NCBI GenBank assembly: GCA_020025965.1
Contig: JAHHRG010000063.1
Location: 1 to 10,527, forward strand
Length of the DNA stretch: 10,527 nt
From: Sutterella sp.
GTDB taxonomy: Bacteria; Pseudomonadota; Gammaproteobacteria; Burkholderiales; Burkholderiaceae_F
Reading direction: 5' to 3'
In this document: positions 6,338 through 10,527 of the stretch, one piece after another
How the letters are laid out: each line of letters starts with the position of its first letter
Numbering within the stretch: the stretch's first letter is position 1
The notes under the pieces: model-generated
What the model was told of the DNA's origin: nothing
The model's database searches: none
The model's input: only the letters and a program-made list of their open reading frames with translations
Translations under genes and position numbers: made by a program

Positions 6338-6414
6338 TGAGACACTCGCAAATTCCCGTTCGGCCGCACTTTTTTCCTGACTGAAACGGCCTATCCTAAG
6401 AAGGAGTTCCATTC

Positions 6415-7350
6415 ATGTTTCTCGGAGTCGCTTTCGGCATCGCCGCCTGTATGATCTGGGGCTTCGCCTATGTCGCGCCCCTGATTCTGACCAGTTATGA
6501 CCCGATGCTGATCGCTCTCGGCCGATATACGGCTTTCGGCTGTTTGTCGACCGGTCTTGCACTCACCCAGTTGAAGGAATTCCGCCACTACAAAGCGGCC
6601 GACTGGAAGCGCGCTTTGGCTCTGGGTTTAATCGGCAACCTCTTTTACTACTGGCTTTTAGCCGAAGCCTGTCAACGAGCCGGCGCACCGGTGGCCGGTG
6701 CCTTCACCGCCATGATTCCGATTTTGGTGGCTTTAATCGGGAATCTTCGCGCCAAAAAACACGGACGCGCCATTGCGTGGAAAGCTCTCGTGCCGCCCTT
6801 ATTCCTTGTTCTCTTCGGGATGATTTGTCTCAACGGCACAGAATTCGTTTATCTCGTCGAATCGGGCCGTCAGACGAACGCCAATTTCTGGACGGGCGTC
6901 GCCTTCGCTTTCGTGTCCCTGTTTATCTGGACCTGGTATCCGATTTGTCACGGCGAATGGTTGATCGATCATCCGAAACGCTCTCCGCAGGCCTGGTCAA
7001 CCGCCCAAGGAATGACGCTTCTCCCGGCTTCTTTGATCGGTGTCGCCGTTTATGTCTTTAATGCCGATCCCGCACAGCCGGTCCTGGGTGAAACGCCAAT
7101 GCTTTATTTGACCGTTTCCGTCATTCTCGGCGTTGTCACATCCTGGGTCGGTATATGGCTTTGGAGTCTCATGAGCCAGCGTCTTCCGACGGCTTTGGGC
7201 GGACAGATGATCGTTTTTGAAACCCTCTTTGCTGTTGTTTATACCCATCTTTGGCGAGAAGTCTGGCCGACGCCTTTGATGCTCATCGGTATGGCCTTTT
7301 TATTGGTCGGTATTGTCGGCGCATTGCGTGCCTTCAGAACGCCGGCCTAA
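6415..7350 (+). CDS. DMT-superfamily EamA transporter, YtfF-like
   Basis: This is a polytopic inner-membrane protein of 311 residues with about ten predicted helices in two EamA repeats (about 3-139 and 159-305), the normal drug/metabolite transporter plan. The first repeat begins GIAACMIWGFAYVAPLI and contains the GRYTAFG motif and GNLFYYWLLAEACQRAGAPV. The second has WTWYPICHGEWL and LPTALGGQMIVFETLFAVVY. These stretches closely resemble E. coli YtfF as I remember it, an inner-membrane protein of unknown substrate, so the substrate here is also unknown. The start is secure: AAGGAG lies 8 bases before the ATG and the first helix begins at once. It is divergent from cysK across a 311-bp gap and ends in its own terminator. 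A cysteine-pathway efflux role, as for some EamA proteins such as EamA/YdeD, is possible from the neighbour but unsupported by other evidence. Confidence 0.88.
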   Translation: MFLGVAFGIAACMIWGFAYVAPLILTSYDPMLIALGRYTAFGCLSTGLALTQLKEFRHYKAADWKRALALGLIGNLFYYWLLAEACQRAGAPVAGAFTAMIPILVALIGNLRAKKHGRAIAWKALVPPLFLVLFGMICLNGTEFVYLVESGRQTNANFWTGVAFAFVSLFIWTWYPICHGEWLIDHPKRSPQAWSTAQGMTLLPASLIGVAVYVFNADPAQPVLGETPMLYLTVSVILGVVTSWVGIWLWSLMSQRLPTALGGQMIVFETLFAVVYTHLWREVWPTPLMLIGMAFLLVGIVGALRAFRTPA

Positions 7351-7411
7351 ATCAAGTCACAATCCGTTCGTATCGTTTATCTTTCGATTCAATGTCATGA
7401 CGGATTACTCG

Positions 7412-7445
7412 GGGACGTTTCGTTGAGGAACGTTCCCTTTTTTTT
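7412..7445 (+). terminator. Rho-independent terminator of the EamA transporter gene
   Basis: The stem pairs GGG-ACGTT (7412-7419) with AACGT-T-CCC (7429-7437) with one bulged T, extended by a G-U and a C-G pair. It is followed by eight T residues (7438-7445). It lies 62 bases after the transporter stop codon on the same strand. Confidence 0.85.
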
Positions 7446-7613
7446 CAGCAATTATTGTCGAGTTGTTGAGGTGCAGCGGGTATCGCAGACCTGCAGAACC
7501 CCTTTAAACCGCAACCCCCGGATCAGACTGATCGACTCCCCCACACGCGTTGTCATCGAGGATCGTGCGTAAGGACTTTTAGCGGGCTGTTGCTTTTTAA
7601 CCACGAGGATTTG

Positions 7614-7694
7614 ATGCAAATCAACTATAAGGTCAACACGGTGAATTCGCTAATGTTTGACGCGGCTGTCAATATGAACGTCAAAATTGTTTGA
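7614..7694 (+). CDS. Possible 26-residue leader peptide ORF
   Basis: An ATG at 7614 is preceded by GAGGA (7605-7609) with a short 4-base gap and opens 26 codons before a TGA at 7692-7694. The predicted peptide starts MQINYKVNTV and is rich in Asn, Val and Met; it has no known match that I recognise. Its stop codon lies inside the left arm of a perfect 11-bp hairpin (7689-7718), an arrangement seen in leader-peptide control. It may equally be chance: short ORFs with a ribosome-binding site occur often, and no clear promoter is seen upstream. Confidence 0.22.
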   Translation: MQINYKVNTVNSLMFDAAVNMNVKIV

Positions 7695-7718
7695 CGAATC
7701 CAATCTAATTCGTCAAAC
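7655..7718. repeat. Four alternating TTTGACG / CGTCAAA half-sites, including a perfect 11-bp hairpin
   Basis: GTTTGACG occurs at 7655-7662 and 7689-7696. Its reverse complement occurs at 7679-7685 (CGTCAAA) and 7711-7718 (CGTCAAAC). The second pair extends to a perfect 11-bp inverted repeat, GTTTGACGAAT (7689-7699) with ATTCGTCAAAC (7708-7718), around an 8-base loop. No T-tract follows, so a terminator is unlikely. Operator half-sites are the simplest reading. Confidence 0.55.
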
Positions 7719-7724
7719 GGGCAT

Positions 7725-7768
7725 ATACACACGTCGTTCACTCTCTTATAGGGTTTCCCGACGTGTAT
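7725..7768. repeat. ATACAC/GTGTAT inverted repeat with ACACGTCG arms
   Basis: ACACGTCG (7729-7736) is the perfect reverse complement of CGACGTGT (7759-7766), with 22 bases between. The outer parts continue as ATAC/GTAT with a 2-base offset. It shares the GTGTAT core with the inverted repeat at 7914-7932. The role is unknown. Confidence 0.4.
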
Positions 7769-7858
7769 CTAACAATTAGTGTTTCCTACATTTCTGCCTT
7801 CTATGTTCATTCACCCTAACGTTTTCAGTCGTCGATTTTCTCTACTCAAATCCAACTA

Positions 7859-7887
7859 TTGACACTTTAAGGAACGCTAACTATTCT
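7859..7887 (+). promoter_or_regulatory. Near-consensus sigma70 promoter of the ABC operon
   Basis: A perfect TTGACA -35 (7859-7864), a 17-base spacer and TATTCT -10 (7882-7887) lie upstream of the ATPase gene. The predicted start is near 7894, about 100 bases before the ATG at 7993 and 66 bases before the alternative TTG. Confidence 0.72.
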
Positions 7888-7913
7888 CATTAACATTCGA
7901 GTCCGCACCCGAG

Positions 7914-7932
7914 GTGTATCTGTCGGATACAC
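7914..7932. promoter_or_regulatory. Perfect inverted repeat GTGTATC-N5-GATACAC just downstream of the promoter
   Basis: GTGTATC (7914-7920) and GATACAC (7926-7932) are perfect reverse complements with a 5-base centre. The site lies about 20-38 bases after the predicted transcription start, a typical place for a repressor operator. GTGTA...TACAC-type sites are a style used by GntR/YtrA-like regulators of small ABC operons, but no such regulator gene is in the window, so this link is inference. An RNA hairpin is the alternative. Confidence 0.5.
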
Positions 7933-7992
7933 ACATAAAACTTAGCGAGACCGACACTTTTGAACGTTCCATCTGTCAACACCAAATCATCT

Positions 7993-8895
7993 ATGTCCTT
8001 ACCTGTCGTTTCCTGCCGTCAACTGCGTTTCAGTCGCGGAAAAACCGAAGTCCTTCACGGGATTGATTTCTCAGTGCCCAAAGGCGGCATTGTCGGTCTG
8101 CTAGGAAAGAACGGGGCGGGCAAGTCAACGACGATCGGTGTGTTGATGGGTTATCTGGCTCCGGATTCCGGCGAGTGTACGGTTCTCGGTCATCCTTCAA
8201 CCGCCCTCTCCGAGGACGTGCGCGAACGAATCGGCTTGCTTCATGAAGGTTTCATTCAATACAACTTCATGACGATTGAAGAAATCGAACGCTTTTATGC
8301 GCCCTTTTATAAGAAATGGGATTCGAGCGTGTTTTGGGATCTCGTCAATCGCATGAATATCCCGAAGAACCGCCGCATTACGCGTCTCTCCTGCGGTCAA
8401 CGAAGCCAGATTACGCTTGGCTTGATTCTTGCTCAGCAGGCCGAACTGTTAATTCTTGACGACTTTTCGCTTGGTCTTGACGTCGGCTATCGTCGACTCT
8501 TTCTTGAGTTCCTGCGCAGCTACGTCAACAAGACGAATGCCACGGTTCTCCTGACTTCACACGTCGTCGGCGAATTGGACGAGTTTCTCGATCAGGTGAT
8601 CGTTATTAAGGAAGGCCGCGTGTTGTGTGATGAAACCCGCGCCGACTTTACCGCCAAATACCATCAGTACATTCTGCCCGTTAAGGGCGGTGCGCTTCAT
8701 TTGGAAGCCGACGGTCGCGACATTATCAATATCGAACACGATCCGGACCGCGCCTCTCTTTATTCCGCGCAACCTATTGAAGTCGTTCGCAGCTGGCTCA
8801 TGACGCATCACGTTGATGCACGAGCCATTGATTCGCTTTACGAATCGCCCATGAATTTTGAAGACACTTTCGTCGGTATTACCGGCCGTTATTAA
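7993..8895 (+). CDS. ABC transporter ATP-binding protein with altered Walker B
   Basis: This is a cytoplasmic ATPase subunit of 300 residues, presumably powering or controlling the membrane protein encoded 16 bases downstream. Walker A is GKNGAGKST (38-46). The signature motif is LSCGQ (132-136) and the H-loop is His190 in LLTSHVVGE. Two positions are unusual: Walker B reads LLILDDFSLGLD (152-163), with Asp157 where the catalytic Glu normally stands, and the Q-loop region reads GLLHEG (81-86) without a glutamine. After about residue 210 a C-terminal extension of some 90 residues has no motif I recognise. The overall shape fits the YtrB/CcmA-like single-domain exporters often paired with one membrane protein. 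The start is uncertain: ATG 7993 begins right at the conserved domain but lacks a clear Shine-Dalgarno; an in-frame TTG at 7960 would add 11 residues. The substrate is unknown. Confidence 0.88.
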   Translation: MSLPVVSCRQLRFSRGKTEVLHGIDFSVPKGGIVGLLGKNGAGKSTTIGVLMGYLAPDSGECTVLGHPSTALSEDVRERIGLLHEGFIQYNFMTIEEIERFYAPFYKKWDSSVFWDLVNRMNIPKNRRITRLSCGQRSQITLGLILAQQAELLILDDFSLGLDVGYRRLFLEFLRSYVNKTNATVLLTSHVVGELDEFLDQVIVIKEGRVLCDETRADFTAKYHQYILPVKGGALHLEADGRDIINIEHDPDRASLYSAQPIEVVRSWLMTHHVDARAIDSLYESPMNFEDTFVGITGRY

Positions 8896-8911
8896 TAAGA
8901 GGATGCAGCCG

Positions 8912-10527
8912 ATGAATACCGCTATTTTCAGAAGTCTTCTCTCGAAGGAATGGATCAAACTCCGCTATCTCGGATGGATTCCCTTCGTACTTGTCATCGC
9001 TTCGCTTGTCGATTATTACTTCCGCCTCTCCGGCATGATCGCCATGCACGGGGCTGCTCCGACTTGGGTCGGGATGGTTGACAAAGAACAGATCTTCTTT
9101 GACCAGCTCTACTGGGTCTTTGTGCTCTCCGGTATTTTCTGGGCTGTCATTCAGACTGTCCCCGAGTGCTATCACGGACGTGCCCGATTGGCTTTGCATC
9201 TTCCCTGCAATCCGCGCATTGTTTTGGCTGTGCCTGCGACCGCTTCGATATTGCTCTTGGGGCTCCTTTTCGCTGTCGCTTATATCGGCCTCAATATCGT
9301 TCACGGCATGATCGGCTTCCCGGCGGAACTCTCCGCCTTGCTCGCCACGGCTTTGCAGCCCTGGGCGCTGGCGGGCTTTGTGGCCTGGTGTGCGACGGCT
9401 GCCGCCGCAGCGGAAACCGCCCGCCTTCGTGCGATTGCGATTGTTGCCTTCGGTTATGCCTACATCACGATGCTCAAAGTGATGAACGGCTACGACTCCT
9501 ATGCAGACTCCTTCTGGCTTTACGTTCTCGCCGTTCTTCCGTGGCTCTGGGTGCCCTATTCCGCCGCCTTCCGAGTCCGTGCCACCACTAAGTCCGTCAT
9601 TTGGTCGCGTTTTGCCGTCGTGATCGTCGGCATTGTTTCGCTCTCCTGGTTTATTCCGCAAACGTGGGTTCAGTCCACGCGCGGCAACTACCTGCGCATT
9701 ACCGGCAAATGGAGTCCGATTGCCGATGAATTTGTTCTTCAGCATGTTAAGAACAAGGGCCTCGACAACTATCGCGAATCCGGCGAAAAGATCGAACCCC
9801 GTGAAGCTCATGCACTCTTGCCTTTCCTCTATCGCAACGACATGATGAAGTGGGGTAAGTTCCCGATCGTTATTGACGGTGTTCGTTACAACTACCGCAC
9901 GGCTTCGCGCTCTCAGGCCACTCGTGTTTCGCCGATGGACTTGAACGCCGGACTTCCTCCCATTACCGTGCTTTTTGAAAATCGTCCCGAAGGTACTTCT
10001 CTTTCCTTCCCTGACGACGTTCTTGTCTATGAAACCGACGGTGTTCGCTTTGTGAATGCGGTGACGGGCGAAGTTCTCAAAAGCAAAACCGATACCTTCA
10101 ATCTCGCAATGCGCTTTGCCGACGTTAAGTTCCCGATCGTAGCTGCAGGGAACAACATTTCGGCTTTGAAGGCCTTTGACGAAGGGATCTTCTTTGTTGA
10201 TTCGAAGAAAAGTCTTTATCAGCTCCGCATGCAAAACGGCAATCCCAACGTGCGTATCGTCGCATCCGAGTTGCCCGACGACATTCGCTTCATCTCCGTT
10301 GAAGAAAACGAAAACCGTGAATTCTACGGCTTGCTCGCTTCCGATACGGCCGTCTATCTCAATAGTTATGACGGCACGATCAAGCGCTTCCCGATTGAGG
10401 GCCTTGATACGCCCCGCAACTTTGTTTCCGTTTGGTCCAATCCGGTTAACTTCTCCTTGTCCGTTGACACGCGTCCCGTTAAGGGCGGTCCTGCCGACCT
10501 TCGTTTGATCGCCGCTGACAAAAACAT
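8912..10527 (+). CDS. Partial ABC-type membrane protein with large extracytoplasmic domain, DUF4857-like
   Basis: This frame is open from the ATG at 8912 to the end of the window (538 codons plus two bases), so the C-terminus is missing. AAGAGG lies 9 bases before the ATG; an ATG at 8903 touches that site and is unlikely. The first 250 residues hold about six or seven hydrophobic segments (near 20-36, 66-84, 103-130, 140-166, 174-189, 201-219 and 233-249). From about 252 onward the protein is soluble in character, containing LRITGKWSPIADEF, a LLPFLYRND stretch and then strand-rich repeats (LVYETDGVRFVNAVTGEVL, GIFFVDSKKSLYQL, TAVYLNSYDGTIKRFP). By my recollection this resembles DUF4857 proteins, which sit beside ABC ATPases; a profile search is needed to confirm it. 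Following the last helix, the soluble part is probably outside the cytoplasm and may fold as a beta-propeller-like sensor or binding domain. It forms an operon with the ATPase gene. The substrate is unknown. Confidence 0.82.
   Translation, partial: MNTAIFRSLLSKEWIKLRYLGWIPFVLVIASLVDYYFRLSGMIAMHGAAPTWVGMVDKEQIFFDQLYWVFVLSGIFWAVIQTVPECYHGRARLALHLPCNPRIVLAVPATASILLLGLLFAVAYIGLNIVHGMIGFPAELSALLATALQPWALAGFVAWCATAAAAAETARLRAIAIVAFGYAYITMLKVMNGYDSYADSFWLYVLAVLPWLWVPYSAAFRVRATTKSVIWSRFAVVIVGIVSLSWFIPQTWVQSTRGNYLRITGKWSPIADEFVLQHVKNKGLDNYRESGEKIEPREAHALLPFLYRNDMMKWGKFPIVIDGVRYNYRTASRSQATRVSPMDLNAGLPPITVLFENRPEGTSLSFPDDVLVYETDGVRFVNAVTGEVLKSKTDTFNLAMRFADVKFPIVAAGNNISALKAFDEGIFFVDSKKSLYQLRMQNGNPNVRIVASELPDDIRFISVEENENREFYGLLASDTAVYLNSYDGTIKRFPIEGLDTPRNFVSVWSNPVNFSLSVDTRPVKGGPADLRLIAADKN

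Larger units (their letters stand above)
7446..7858. other. Long gene-poor, AT-richer leader region upstream of the ABC operon
   Basis: No convincing large gene lies here. The stretch is visibly richer in A and T than its neighbours, and its reading frames lack the codon style of the flanking genes. It contains several inverted repeats (entered separately), the 13-base palindrome GATCAG-A-CTGATC at 7521-7533, and one short ORF with a ribosome-binding site. A minus-strand frame open from 7649 to 7452 has no good start and no recognisable product. The region may be control DNA or old decayed sequence. Confidence 0.5.

Noticed and set aside
7452..7649. Minus-strand open frame in the gene-poor region (about 66 codons)
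   Set aside because: There is no good start codon or ribosome-binding site near its beginning, the composition is unlike the neighbouring genes, and no domain is recognisable. It could be a relic, but nothing supports that.
7689..7718. Perfect 11-bp hairpin read as a terminator
   Set aside because: The stem is only moderately GC-rich and no T-tract follows on either strand, so it is better read as an operator or RNA element.
7446..7992. CRISPR, transposon end or tRNA in the repeat-rich gap
   Set aside because: The repeats are short inverted half-sites without regular spacers. There is no transposase fragment or target duplication that I could see, and no cloverleaf could be drawn.
8879..10234. 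451-codon open frame antisense to the ABC membrane protein
   Set aside because: The plus-strand frame runs unbroken from 8912 to the window end with a ribosome-binding site, membrane helices and operon spacing. The antisense product is polar, low in complexity and without known motifs.

Overview
The window looks like a Gram-negative proteobacterial chromosome. It carries two-component, cysteine synthase and EamA-type genes with proteobacterial-style sequences, plus periplasmic PepSY proteins. A gut betaproteobacterium of the Sutterella/Parasutterella kind is my best guess, but that is inference from the overall flavour of the proteins and not from a marker gene. No rRNA, tRNA, CRISPR array, insertion sequence or phage gene was seen.

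Region 1 (1-2760, minus strand) is a signalling module. In transcription order it holds a small secreted PepSY protein with a Cys/His-rich tail, an intrinsic terminator, an OmpR-type response regulator, a QseC/PmrB-like sensor kinase overlapping the regulator stop by one base, and a closing terminator. The kinase's periplasmic part carries a His/Met-rich stretch, so a metal or redox cue is a reasonable hypothesis.

Region 2 (2760-5150) has a repeat-rich divergent promoter region, then an AbgA-like M20D amidohydrolase on the plus strand. A bidirectional terminator follows, then a second PepSY protein (minus) with a His/Gly/Arg-rich tail. A perfect 12-bp inverted repeat lies at the start codon and upstream leader of the second PepSY gene.

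Region 3 (5105-7445) holds two single-gene units transcribed divergently: a cysteine synthase (minus, with a near-consensus sigma70 promoter) and a YtfF-like EamA/DMT membrane transporter (plus). Each ends in its own terminator.

Region 4 (7446-10527) starts with about 500 bp of AT-richer DNA without a convincing large gene. It is dense in inverted repeats and carries a possible 26-residue leader ORF and a near-consensus sigma70 promoter. It leads into a two-gene ABC operon: an ATPase with an altered Walker B, then a membrane protein with a large predicted extracytoplasmic C-terminal domain (DUF4857-like in my judgement) that runs off the window. This operon and its control region are the best candidates for something little described.
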